64,000 bases of DNA from Mucilaginibacter paludis DSM 18603 (lineage in GTDB: Bacteria; Bacteroidota; Bacteroidia; Sphingobacteriales; Sphingobacteriaceae), in assembly GCF_000166195.2 (NCBI RefSeq), contig NZ_CM001403.1, positions 4,668,432-4,732,431 of the forward strand, given 5' to 3'. Shown in pieces: positions 51,293 through 59,976 of this stretch. The notes beneath the pieces were generated by a model, which saw only the letters and a program-made list of their open reading frames with translations, was not told the origin of the DNA and made no database searches. The stretch's first letter is position 1. Every line of letters starts with the position of its first letter. The position numbers and the translations under genes were made by a program.

Positions 51293-52855
51293 ATGAAAAA
51301 AATATTTTATATCGGTTTTTGCATAAGCATGTTCGCCTTGCTGTCGTCCTGCTCAAAAGATAAAGGTAATTACGATTATACCGCGTTAGACGCCGTTACA
51401 ATAGATGTGTCATCGCTGGCTACTGCCTATACCAGGCTGCGGTTTGATACGCTCAAACTTCAGCCGGTGGTCAAATATAAAGGCCAGGTTGTAAACCCTA
51501 CTAACCCCCAGTTTAAGGAGCTGAAGTTTACCTGGGAAATGTATACCAGTCAAAGCTCTGCACCAAGCCTTAACGCCAAAGATACCATTGGCAACGCCAT
51601 AGCATTAAATAGCGTTATGAAAGAACCAGAAGCGTCGTGGATTGTGTTATTTACAGTAACCAATACCAATACAGGGGTAAAAGCATTTGCCAAGTTTTCG
51701 GTGGCCATCACACCATCGCTTGCAGAAGGATGGATGGTATTATATGAAAAAAACGGAAATACCGATGTGGGTTTGATCGTTAATAATGAAATATCAAAAA
51801 CAGCCATCACTACCGAGAAAGTAATACTTGATCTGTATGCTAACTCTAACGGTGTCCCAATCTCTGGTACTCCCGGTTCCATCATTTATACGGTAGCCAA
51901 CTTTCCATCCTCTTATCAGATCTATATTCAGAGCAGTGGTGATGTGGTTTCTGTTAACCCCGGAACTTTTCAAAAGGTGTATGATTTTGGAACCATCTTT
52001 TGGACACCTCCTGCTGTAAGGGCACCGCAAATGGTTAAAGCAACCGAGCGGCGAAAGGAGTTTATCATCAATAATAATAAACTGCATGTCAATGACTATA
52101 CCATCATAGGAGCAGGAAGAAGGGCCTTTGGGGATGCTTTAAGCGGCACTTACGGCACGCTGGCACCATGGATAGCCGCAACAACCAGCGCCGCTTTTGA
52201 TGCAATACTGTATGATCAAACCAACATGAAGTTTATGAAAGTGGTTTCATACGGAACAGCTGTTATACCGATTGCCACAAGCCAGACAGCGGCTGCGGCG
52301 TTTGATTGCAATAACGTAGGCATGACCTTTTTGATGTCTGACCTCGGCTGGAATTATTGGGAGGATATGGTGATGAAGGATGCCGCAGGTAAATATTGGA
52401 TGCTGACGGTTGACTTTAAAGACGGCGAAATTGGCACCATCGGCAAAGGTAAATATGATATGAGCGCCTGCCCCGAAATATCGCAGATCAACTCCATCAC
52501 CGCAGGCTATTCCGGCCAGGTATTTTACTATAGCTCTGGTACGAATATGTATCAGTTTAATTATACCGCCGGTATCACAACCAAATTATGGACTCCGCCT
52601 GCTAACGAAACCATTACCAATATCACTTTGCAAAAGTATTACAATACATCGGCCCCTTTAGGTGTATTGCAAAATCCTAAAAATATTTCCAAAATCCTGT
52701 ACATCGCTACGTATAATGCGGCAACCCAAATCGGAACTGTTTACCAAATGCAGGTAGACCCAACCAGCGGAGCCATCATCAGTGGTACCGAAAAGAAATA
52801 TACCGGCTTTGGTAAAATAAAAGCCATGGCCTGGAAACCTTATATCATCACCTAA
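51293..52855 (+). CDS. PKD-like family lipoprotein
   Basis: A 520-residue lipoprotein (lipobox LLSSC, Cys20). The N-terminal part (about 25-150) forms Ig/PKD-like strands (LKFTWEMYTSQ, WIVLFTVTNTNTGVKAFAKF). The rest (about 150-520) has recurring beta blocks such as GWMVLYEKNGNTDVGLIVN and FMKVVSYGTAVIP and could be a beta-propeller-like domain. The family name PKD_6 is from recall. It starts 5 nt after the DUF4843 gene, so both belong to the same operon and may form one surface complex with SusC/D. Confidence 0.72.
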   Translation: MKKIFYIGFCISMFALLSSCSKDKGNYDYTALDAVTIDVSSLATAYTRLRFDTLKLQPVVKYKGQVVNPTNPQFKELKFTWEMYTSQSSAPSLNAKDTIGNAIALNSVMKEPEASWIVLFTVTNTNTGVKAFAKFSVAITPSLAEGWMVLYEKNGNTDVGLIVNNEISKTAITTEKVILDLYANSNGVPISGTPGSIIYTVANFPSSYQIYIQSSGDVVSVNPGTFQKVYDFGTIFWTPPAVRAPQMVKATERRKEFIINNNKLHVNDYTIIGAGRRAFGDALSGTYGTLAPWIAATTSAAFDAILYDQTNMKFMKVVSYGTAVIPIATSQTAAAAFDCNNVGMTFLMSDLGWNYWEDMVMKDAAGKYWMLTVDFKDGEIGTIGKGKYDMSACPEISQINSITAGYSGQVFYYSSGTNMYQFNYTAGITTKLWTPPANETITNITLQKYYNTSAPLGVLQNPKNISKILYIATYNAATQIGTVYQMQVDPTSGAIISGTEKKYTGFGKIKAMAWKPYIIT

Positions 52856-52895
52856 ACACCTATCAAAAACAACATCATTTAATAACACTTAAAAA

Positions 52896-54068
52896 ATGAA
52901 AACAACAATTCTTACAGCTTACGCTGTGTGTGCCTCCATATTTGCTGCCGCAGCGCAGCAAACTTACCAGATAACCGGTTTGTTAAAAAACCAGGGAAAC
53001 GAAAAAATTATACTGACTTATTTTGACGGTACTAAAAACGTAAGCAATGCTGTAGAAGCTGTAAATGGTTCTTTTACACTTTCGGGCCCGTCGCCAGCCC
53101 AACCGGTAGTAGCCAGGTTAAACACCGGCGTCGACAGGAATATTTACTTAGGCGAACAAAAAAATTCCATGTTTATCCCCTCAATGCCACTCAATGTGGT
53201 TTTAAGCCCTAACTGTAAATTAAACATTTCCGGAACGGCCGAGGATATTAACATCGCAAAAGTTGAAGGCGATGCCTATAACGAAAGTTTTAACGCCTTA
53301 CGCCAGGCCGAAGGGAATACAGAGGCCCAAATGACACAGTTGCAAAAAGATATGATCCAGCTGAGAACAATGGGCGTAAAAGATGGCCTTGGCGATGTAG
53401 GAAAAAAAATGCTGGATAACCGGAATGCCTCAATCGCTATCCACAAAAAGTTTATTAAAGAGCATCCTGCGGCGCTCTCGAGCGTTTGGCTTTTGGCTAC
53501 ATCTGCGCGGGAGTACAGCACAGCAGAGCTACAAGAGGCATACAATAGTCTTGATGCAAGTTTGAAAAGCAGTTATTTAGGAATGGACGTTGCTTCGCGG
53601 ATTAAAATCATGTCGGCCGCCGCTACCGGAGGTCTGGCCCCTGATTTTACCAAGCCAACTCCCGATGATAAAATGATTACCCTTTCGCAATTAAAGGGCA
53701 AATATGTATTGATCGATTTTTGGGGAAGCTGGTGCGCGCCGTGCAGGGCATCAAACCCGCATTTAAAGGAGCTCTATGCCCGATATAAAGATAAGGGGCT
53801 TGAAATACTTGGTGTAGCCAGCGAGAAAGCGCCCGAGCTTGAAACTGCAAAGATATTATGGAAAAAAGCGATTGAAAAGGATGAAATGACCTGGCCACAG
53901 GTAATTAACAACGAAGCCGGTATGAAGGTAGATGTAGTAAAGCTATACGGCATAGATGCCTTCCCCACCAAAATATTACTTGATAAAAGCGGCAATATTA
54001 TAGCCCGGTGGATTGGCGCCGAAAGCAAGGAGCTTGACGAGAAGCTGAACACCATTTTTATTAAATAG
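52896..54068 (+). CDS. TlpA-like periplasmic thiol-disulfide protein with DUF4369
   Basis: A 390-residue exported protein with a signal peptide cleaved after FAAAAQ. The N-terminal DUF4369-like beta domain (about 22-115, YQITGLLKNQGNEKIILTYF) and a helical middle (about 125-235) precede a thioredoxin/AhpC-TSA domain (about 250-390). The redox motif is WCAPC (Cys280, Cys283), with the cis-proline in DAFPT (357). It should reduce or isomerise disulfides in the periplasm. It starts 40 nt after the PKD gene. Confidence 0.9.
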   Translation: MKTTILTAYAVCASIFAAAAQQTYQITGLLKNQGNEKIILTYFDGTKNVSNAVEAVNGSFTLSGPSPAQPVVARLNTGVDRNIYLGEQKNSMFIPSMPLNVVLSPNCKLNISGTAEDINIAKVEGDAYNESFNALRQAEGNTEAQMTQLQKDMIQLRTMGVKDGLGDVGKKMLDNRNASIAIHKKFIKEHPAALSSVWLLATSAREYSTAELQEAYNSLDASLKSSYLGMDVASRIKIMSAAATGGLAPDFTKPTPDDKMITLSQLKGKYVLIDFWGSWCAPCRASNPHLKELYARYKDKGLEILGVASEKAPELETAKILWKKAIEKDEMTWPQVINNEAGMKVDVVKLYGIDAFPTKILLDKSGNIIARWIGAESKELDEKLNTIFIK

Positions 54069-54092
54069 CCATACGATATAAACTTAGTTGAT

Positions 54093-55262
54093 ATGAAGAT
54101 ATTTAATTTGTACGGGGCCGCTATTATCCCCCTCATGTTACTTTGCTTTTGTGCTAACGCGCAGGTGAAAAAGCAGATACTGATAACCGGAAAGGTTGAG
54201 TACTTAAATCCTGAAGGGTTTAAAAAGTACAATATGGTATGGCTTAAAAAAGGGTTTGGCTCCAAAAGTATCGATTCTGTATTGGTGAAAGCCGACGGTA
54301 CATTTAGTTTCAAACTGATGGTGACTAAGCCTGCAATTTACCAGCTGGATATTCTTAAATGGCAAAATGTAGCCTTTTGGGCCGATCAGGATATTAATGT
54401 TTCTGCACGGGGATATGATACTGCCAAATACAAAAGTAAAAACTCCGGTTTTGTAAAGGTAGAAAGCAAATCAGCCGGAACCCAGTTGATCAGCATGGCC
54501 ATGTATAACCGTTACCTGGATAATAAAATTAAGGCTGATTTATTGGACGAAGGGTTTGCCGCACAAAAGCGACGTAATACCGATTCAGCCTGGTATGCTT
54601 ACTATCGCAAGCAGATGCTTTATCGCAAAGTGGAGACGCTGGGTGAAGATCGTTTGAAGATGATGATAGAAGCGTCTGTTAATAATTCGGCATCGGTTTT
54701 TTTACTGGCTGCGATGGATTGGAAGAAAGAACCGGATTATGTAATCAAAGGGCTGGATAAATTACTGGCCTTAAACCCTGGCTTTGAAGATGCCGCCCAG
54801 GTAAAAAAAGAGGTTGTTAACTATGCAGCCCAGCAAAAATTGCTGCAGAAAGGTAGTGTGGCCCCCGGTATAGCTTACGCAAACCCCGGTGGGCAGATTA
54901 TTAACCTAAGCTCTTTAAAAGGGAAATATGTGCTGGTTGATTTTTGGGCAAGTTGGTGCGGCCCCTGCCGCAAGGCCATCCCGAAGCTGAAGGAATTGTA
55001 TACTGAATATAAAGATAAAGGGTTTGAGATATTGAGCGTTTCTGTTGATACCGATCATTCTGCCTGGAAGAGGGCCATGTCTGAAGAAGCCATGCCTTGG
55101 GCGCAGGTGGTTAGTCCGGATAAGGAAAAAACCCTAAGCGATTTTATGATTCAGGGTATCCCCACTTTGTTTTTACTGGATAAGGACGGAAAAATTATAG
55201 AGAAATTTACCGGCTATAGCTCCCGGCTGGAGCAATTACTAAAAGAAAAAGTGGGCGGGTAA
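54093..55262 (+). CDS. TlpA-like periplasmic thiol-disulfide protein
   Basis: A 389-residue paralogue of the preceding protein, with a signal peptide cleaved after CANAQ. The DUF4369-like domain (about 25-115), a helical middle and a thioredoxin domain (about 255-389) are in the same order. The redox motif is WCGPC (Cys289, Cys292), the classical thioredoxin type, and the cis-proline is in QGIPTLF. The gap to the previous gene is 24 nt. The two motifs differ in one residue between the cysteines, so their redox potentials probably differ. Confidence 0.9.
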   Translation: MKIFNLYGAAIIPLMLLCFCANAQVKKQILITGKVEYLNPEGFKKYNMVWLKKGFGSKSIDSVLVKADGTFSFKLMVTKPAIYQLDILKWQNVAFWADQDINVSARGYDTAKYKSKNSGFVKVESKSAGTQLISMAMYNRYLDNKIKADLLDEGFAAQKRRNTDSAWYAYYRKQMLYRKVETLGEDRLKMMIEASVNNSASVFLLAAMDWKKEPDYVIKGLDKLLALNPGFEDAAQVKKEVVNYAAQQKLLQKGSVAPGIAYANPGGQIINLSSLKGKYVLVDFWASWCGPCRKAIPKLKELYTEYKDKGFEILSVSVDTDHSAWKRAMSEEAMPWAQVVSPDKEKTLSDFMIQGIPTLFLLDKDGKIIEKFTGYSSRLEQLLKEKVGG

Positions 55263-55330
55263 TACCCCTGGCCTATCCGTTTAATTCAAATCCGGTAGGG
55301 AAGGCCGTCAAAAAAATCATAATTACGCAC

Positions 55331-55376
55331 CTAACTGCCAGTGCAAAAATATGCCTGTACTGGCAGGTTAGTTTTA
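55331..55376 (+). terminator. Probable intrinsic terminator after the second tlpA-like gene
   Basis: CTAACTGCCAGT (55331-55342) pairs with ACTGGCAGGTTAG (55359-55371), with one bulge, followed by a T-rich run. It suggests that the SusC/D operon ends here and that the protease gene is expressed separately or at a lower level. Confidence 0.65.
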
Positions 55377-55388
55377 TTATAGTTCTGT

Positions 55389-57098
55389 ATGATCAATCAT
55401 TCTAAAATTTTTCTTGTTCTCATTTTAATTTTTCTTTTACCGAATGTATATGCGCAGGAATTTAAAAGCGATCAGCTTGAAAAAACAATTAAGGCTGGTA
55501 TAAAAAAAGCCTACCCGGCCAGCGTAAAAATTATGGGTTTTGATACCGTTAAGCATATCCAGAATAGCGCACAGTTTAGCGGAGTAGTGGTGAGCGCAGA
55601 TGGGCATATTCTCACGGCGGCCCATGCCATTCAGCCTTATAAGATATACAAAGTGCTATTCCCCGACGGCCGGAACTGTTGGGCAGTGGGTTTAGGCAGA
55701 ATAGCTTTAACGGGTACTGCAACACTGCCGGATGCCGCGATGATTAAAATTATCACGAAGGGAAATTGGCCATACGTTGATATGGCCTGGTCGGCTGCAT
55801 TAAAGGTAGATGAGCCATGCCTCAGCATAGCTTATCCTCAGGATTTAAACCAGTCTTTGCCATTGGTGCGATTTGGCCGGATTGCTGTTGTGTGCGATGA
55901 TCTGGGCTTTGTACAATCTACCTGTGCTATGGAGTTGGGAGATTCTGGCGGTGCCCTATTTGATTACAGCGGAAGGCTTATTGGCATCCACAGCCGTTGC
56001 TTTAAAAGCGAGGAAGTGAATTGTGAAGTTCCGGTGGATCTGTACCGGAAATATTGGTCTGCTCTGAATCAGCCTAAAAACTACACCGGGTTGCCTGAAA
56101 CCCAAGATGAAATAAAAGCCGATCCCATGGCGGCGCATATTTATACCGTGCCTGAGTTAAAAAGTTTGCCGTCCATCTTCACTAAAAAGGCCGCAAGATT
56201 TAAGAGTAGTCAGTTTTTAATTACGAGCCGGGTGAAAAATTCGGAGCAGAAAATTTTAGGTACACTGATTATTGCCGACGATCCGAAATTTAAAAAGTCA
56301 GGAGCAGGGAGTATGTTGATCAGCAAAAACTCTTGTGTGGGCAACGAGCCCGTGGTATGGCTGCCGAAAGAAGGAGCGGTGAAAGCGCAGGTGGTTTTCA
56401 GAAGCGTAACGGATGACCTGGTTTTATTAAAGATAGATCGTAAACTCGATGGCGGGATTGATATCAAAGCAGCGAAGAATGATAGTTTGAAATTTGATCA
56501 GGTTGGAACGATACTGCTGTCGCCGCGACCCGATTCCCTGCCGAAGGTAAGCGCGTTAGGTAGTACGGGCTTTCCCTTAACACTTAAGTTTAGCATGGGC
56601 TATCTCGGCGCTACTTCATTTATAAAGGAAGGCAAAATTGTAGTTTCGAGGGTACAGCAAGGCTCGCCCGCAGGTATGGGCGGTTTAAAGGCCGATGATA
56701 CGTTAAACAGCATCAACCATGAGCAGGTAAATAACCTGGTGGAATTGCAACGGGAGCTAAAAAAATATGAGCCGGGCGATGATATCGAAATTGCGGCATC
56801 AAGAAACGGAAAAGATACGGTTATGGCGGTAACCTTAGGCCTCAGGCCGGTTGCGAGCCCCAATCACAACGCTGAGAAATTTACCGGCGGAAAAAGTATC
56901 CGGCGCGATGGATTTGCAAAAATATTTGGCCACGATGCCCGCATCACGCCCGAAGAATGCGGTGGGCCGGTGATAGATGTTCAGGGTAATTTTTATGGTA
57001 TCAACATCGCCAGGTTTAGCCGTGTGGTTACCTTGGCAGTACCGGTAAGTCAGCTTCGGCAGTTTTTACTAAAGGCTTTGGGTGATCAGCGGAGTTAA
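55389..57098 (+). CDS. Trypsin-like serine protease with PDZ and a second, degenerate protease-like module
   Basis: A 569-residue exported protein (signal peptide to NVYAQ). The first module (about 25-225) is a trypsin-like protease with the triad H79 (ILTAAHAI), D115 (LPDAAMIKI) and S186 (LGDSGGAL). A second region begins near 280, with DDLVLLKI recalling the catalytic-Asp strand of HtrA. A PDZ domain (about 420-490, RVQQGSPAGMGGLKADDTLN) is followed by PEECGGPVID (522-531), laid out like the GDSGGP loop but with Cys524 in the nucleophile position. No histidine equivalent is clear in the second module, so it is probably inactive or altered. Substrates may come from the neighbouring SusC/D system. 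Confidence 0.82.
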   Translation: MINHSKIFLVLILIFLLPNVYAQEFKSDQLEKTIKAGIKKAYPASVKIMGFDTVKHIQNSAQFSGVVVSADGHILTAAHAIQPYKIYKVLFPDGRNCWAVGLGRIALTGTATLPDAAMIKIITKGNWPYVDMAWSAALKVDEPCLSIAYPQDLNQSLPLVRFGRIAVVCDDLGFVQSTCAMELGDSGGALFDYSGRLIGIHSRCFKSEEVNCEVPVDLYRKYWSALNQPKNYTGLPETQDEIKADPMAAHIYTVPELKSLPSIFTKKAARFKSSQFLITSRVKNSEQKILGTLIIADDPKFKKSGAGSMLISKNSCVGNEPVVWLPKEGAVKAQVVFRSVTDDLVLLKIDRKLDGGIDIKAAKNDSLKFDQVGTILLSPRPDSLPKVSALGSTGFPLTLKFSMGYLGATSFIKEGKIVVSRVQQGSPAGMGGLKADDTLNSINHEQVNNLVELQRELKKYEPGDDIEIAASRNGKDTVMAVTLGLRPVASPNHNAEKFTGGKSIRRDGFAKIFGHDARITPEECGGPVIDVQGNFYGINIARFSRVVTLAVPVSQLRQFLLKALGDQRS

Positions 57099-57499
57099 GT
57101 TTAACCGGGAAGGTTTTGTTGTGGGGCGAAACGCCTCCTCTTAAGAGGAGGCGGTGTACTCCTATTCTTGTAAACAAAATCCCATCGGGGTTAAAGTTCG
57201 GTAGCAATATTGGCGAAATGCATTTTGCGAGCCGGTAGGGACGCTCATCAAAAACTATAACTATATTTGCTATAAGTCCAAATAAATGTTATGATTAGAA
57301 ACTAATATACTGTACTTACGATTGTAGAAATACTGCTCTAAATTACCACTTTATAGTATTCAACTAACGCAATCAAAGATTATAAGTGCATCCCTAAAAC
57401 AGGTATTAACTGTGTCTTTTACGTTAGTTAGGGTGTGGTAAGCCTTCAGCAGTAAAAGATTAAGTAACATCCTTTATTTATTTAGCTCAAAATTACCAC
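57099..57499. other. Intergenic region with a perfect palindrome
   Basis: These 401 bp separate the protease gene and the AT-rich gene at 57500. A 22-bp perfect palindrome of CGCCTCCTCTT and its complement lies at 57132-57153 and could terminate the protease transcript. The words CCGGTAGGGACG ... TCAAAAAC near 57230-57256 resemble CCGGTAGGGAAG ... TCAAAAAA near 55294-55315. Base composition falls sharply after about 57240. No gene is seen. Confidence 0.5.
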
Positions 57500-58033
57500 A
57501 TGCAGCTTACGATTAACCAAAAGAGATTTCTTATTATTTGGGTTTTCTTTCACTCATTTGCTTTGTTTGTAAATCTTGCAGATATAGAATGTAGAATTAA
57601 CTCTTCTTTTTCTAATTCTGATGTTGTTAGCCTCTCTGAAAAATCTAACAATAAACTTGATTCTATTAAATCTGATTCGTTAGATGATTTAATTAAGAAA
57701 TCTTTGTATAGAGTTGCTAAACTAAAAGAAAATGATTCTACAGAAACTCCTTATAAAGGAAATTATGATTCTCCTCTTAAAAAAGGAGCATCAGGTGGTA
57801 CAGATATAATTTACCAAAAAGCAAATTCAAATATTGAATATTCTACGTGTTTATTTACAAGTGGAAGTAATCAGCCTGATTTTTGGCCTTTCACTTCTTA
57901 TACTTCTATTGGCTATGGAACTACTACAACTCATTATTTTTACGGTATATTTAATGGCTATGGATTTTCTGAATATGTATTCTATATTTTTTTAGGATTA
58001 GCAATTGTATTTGTTCCTAAACTTTGGAATTAA
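57500..58033 (+). CDS. Hypothetical AT-rich protein with two membrane segments
   Basis: I do not recognise a family for this 177-residue product. It has an N-terminal membrane helix or signal anchor (about 8-28, RFLIIWVFFHSFALFVNL), a polar serine- and lysine-rich middle (about 35-110), a glycine/tyrosine-rich part (SIGYGTTTTHYFYGIFNGYG) and a C-terminal membrane helix (about 156-172). Codon use is much richer in A and T than in the neighbours, which suggests transfer. Residues about 90-101 (DSPLKKGASGGT) are encoded by a sequence resembling the palindromic repeat found between genes elsewhere in the window. The reading frame is intact from start to stop. Confidence 0.6.
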   Translation: MQLTINQKRFLIIWVFFHSFALFVNLADIECRINSSFSNSDVVSLSEKSNNKLDSIKSDSLDDLIKKSLYRVAKLKENDSTETPYKGNYDSPLKKGASGGTDIIYQKANSNIEYSTCLFTSGSNQPDFWPFTSYTSIGYGTTTTHYFYGIFNGYGFSEYVFYIFLGLAIVFVPKLWN

Positions 58034-58252
58034 TACAATTGAATAGTATAGGAGTGGCATTATTTTAATCATAAAATAAATTTATAATTATTGTTGTTAC
58101 CACACGTTTTATCATCTATCTCTAACGTGGTTGGATTGGAAAATGCGGCTGTAGGGACGGGCTCACTGCTCTGCGAACGCTTAGCAGTTGTTAGGTTGCA
58201 CAGCCAGCAAATCATTTGCACATCTGCACACCACCTCATTCGCACATTAAAA

Positions 58253-59053
58253 TCACTCTGTTTTTAAGTTCTTTTTAAAGATCTCTTCTTTTTGGGCAGG
58301 GGTTAATTTGTAGTTGTATTCGTAGAGGGAGGTCTCCCAGTCGCCATAGTTGGCATTGGGGATGATGATGAACAATTTGCCAAATAAGGCAGCTTGCTCC
58401 TGGGTGTTTTTAAGGCGCTCATCAACTGTTTTTTTATCAAAAAGGCTCGAAAAATCGGCTAAATTATCGCCCAGCAATAAAATGATCTCGTGAGTTTTGG
58501 CTACTTCCTGGCGGCGCAGTTCTTTGCTTGAGGTAGTTTGGCGCATCATCAAATGCTCATTGTCGGCATTGGGGAAACCGTACAACTGCAGATTTTTTAA
58601 GGTTGCCGCCCGCTCGCTCTCTTCGCGGTTGGTGATGTAGTATACCGTAATACCTTTAGATGCCGCGTATTTTAAAAACGAGGGAGCACCGGGTACGGTA
58701 TCGGCAATGGATTTGCTGGTCCAGTTTAGCCAGGCTTTGGTTTCGTAATCTTTCCCTAATAAGCCCTGGTGTACCGAGTTGGGGCTATTGTCTAACAATG
58801 TTTCATCAATGTCGGTCACGATGGCTAAAGGTTTACCGTAAGTTTTCAGCAGAGATTGATCGGCACGTAATTGCGCGATGTTATAGGCCTGGAAACACAA
58901 AGCGCGGTATTCGGCCGCTTTTTGCTGCCATAAGCTGCTCCATAATTTACCATCGGCAATAAAGTTTGCGGTTGATGGTGTTTGTTGCGCTTTTGCTATG
59001 CTGGTTAGGGTAAGGAATGCGGCAGATGCGATAACAATCGTTTTTTTGAACAT
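58253..59053 (-). CDS. Acid phosphatase / 5'-nucleotidase, e(P4) family
   Basis: A 266-residue exported HAD-superfamily phosphatase that should dephosphorylate nucleotides in the periplasm. A signal peptide ends near SIAKAQ; there is no lipobox, unlike Haemophilus e(P4). The DxDxT motif is at VTDIDETLLDNS (D81, D83), followed by the family Y-x-T-N-R-E (YYITNREES) and the acidic LLGDNLADFSSLFD. It is monocistronic. Confidence 0.93.
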   Translation of the reverse strand: MFKKTIVIASAAFLTLTSIAKAQQTPSTANFIADGKLWSSLWQQKAAEYRALCFQAYNIAQLRADQSLLKTYGKPLAIVTDIDETLLDNSPNSVHQGLLGKDYETKAWLNWTSKSIADTVPGAPSFLKYAASKGITVYYITNREESERAATLKNLQLYGFPNADNEHLMMRQTTSSKELRRQEVAKTHEIILLLGDNLADFSSLFDKKTVDERLKNTQEQAALFGKLFIIIPNANYGDWETSLYEYNYKLTPAQKEEIFKKNLKTE

Positions 59054-59126
59054 CGATATTGTGGTTTTTAATTTAAAGATAGTTGAAAAGTAGCAGAATC
59101 AAAAAAACAGTATCTGGAGCTCAGTC

Positions 59127-59343
59127 CAAACGCATTAAAAATTATTGGTGCAAAAAGGGAAACCTGCTGACAAGGGGGCGCCTACGGAGCCAAAACTTCT
59201 TTTTTTGTCTATAAACAGGAAGCTCCTGCCGGAGCTCTTTAACGATTTGTTACTTGCCAAGTCGGTGTCCCCACCGACTTTAGTACGGTTTTTAACCTGC
59301 CTTGGCTCCGTAGGTGGCCCCCCTTACTTTTTTAATGCGTTTG
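59127..59343. mobile_element. MITE-like element with 15-bp terminal inverted repeats
   Basis: CAAACGCATTAAAAA (59127-59141) and its exact reverse complement (59329-59343) bound a 217-bp non-coding block. Inside is a second inverted pair, CCTACGGAGCCAA near 59181-59193 and TTGGCTCCGTAGG near 59302-59314. There are also local hairpins AAGCTCC/GGAGCTC near 59220-59236 and AAGTCGGTG/CACCGACTT near 59259-59280. No target duplication is evident. The nested symmetry suggests a miniature transposable element or REP-like structure. It fills most of the 362-bp gap between the phosphatase and GNAT genes. Confidence 0.7.
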
Positions 59344-59415
59344 CTCTGATCTGAAACTGTATAAACTCATCCGCTATATATCCATCAATGTTTGCCAGTT
59401 TTTCCACATTCACTG

Positions 59416-59919
59416 TCAGCCCAATTTTTTTTCATAACAATAAAACCTGAGGCCAGGCCTAAAGGCTAATGATATTTCGCCGGCATATACATAGCCCAAT
59501 TTGGGGAAAAGTTTTTGTGTTGCCTGGTTATTGCTGTTGGTATCGATACGTAAAAAATTGATGCCCCGTGCTAAAGCTTCCTGCTCGGCCTGGTTGAGCA
59601 GCTCGGCGGCTATGCCCAAACCCCGGTATTGAGGGTTAACCGCCAGCCGGTGCGTAACAATAGCGGTTTCGGTAATATCCCAGCCAACGGTGGCATATTC
59701 CTCATCCTGATCGGTTGTTATGGCGGCTACCCCGGCTATAGCATTTTCTATTTCTGCTACCCATAACTGGTTGAGCTGAATATCCTGCTCAAATACAGCC
59801 GGGTTGGGGTAATTGCTGTCCCACTGAAAATTGCCTGCCGCAATCATGGCCGGTACCACATCATCAATGAGTTGCATAATGGCGGGTACATCGGATAAAG
59901 TGCCTTTGCGGATGAGCAT
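59416..59919 (-). CDS. GNAT-family N-acetyltransferase
   Basis: A 167-residue cytoplasmic acetyl-CoA-dependent acetyltransferase. The acetyl-CoA loop is QYRGLGIAAELLNQAEQEA; the strand before it is THRLAVNP, and the C-terminal block is TQKLFPKLGYVYAGE. The acceptor substrate cannot be predicted. Confidence 0.9.
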   Translation of the reverse strand: MLIRKGTLSDVPAIMQLIDDVVPAMIAAGNFQWDSNYPNPAVFEQDIQLNQLWVAEIENAIAGVAAITTDQDEEYATVGWDITETAIVTHRLAVNPQYRGLGIAAELLNQAEQEALARGINFLRIDTNSNNQATQKLFPKLGYVYAGEISLAFRPGLRFYCYEKKLG

Positions 59920-59976
59920 GTTTTATAATGTAAGTTGTTTATAGCAGGTATGTGCCCATACAAAACACAAAAACTC

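Noticed and set aside
55263..57260. Similar CCGGTAGGGA words near 55294 and 57230 as a direct repeat
   Set aside because: The match is short and flanks diverge; not enough to call a repeat element.
59145..59354. 69-codon frame inside the palindromic element
   Set aside because: It lies within nested inverted repeats, and the composition follows the repeat rather than a protein.
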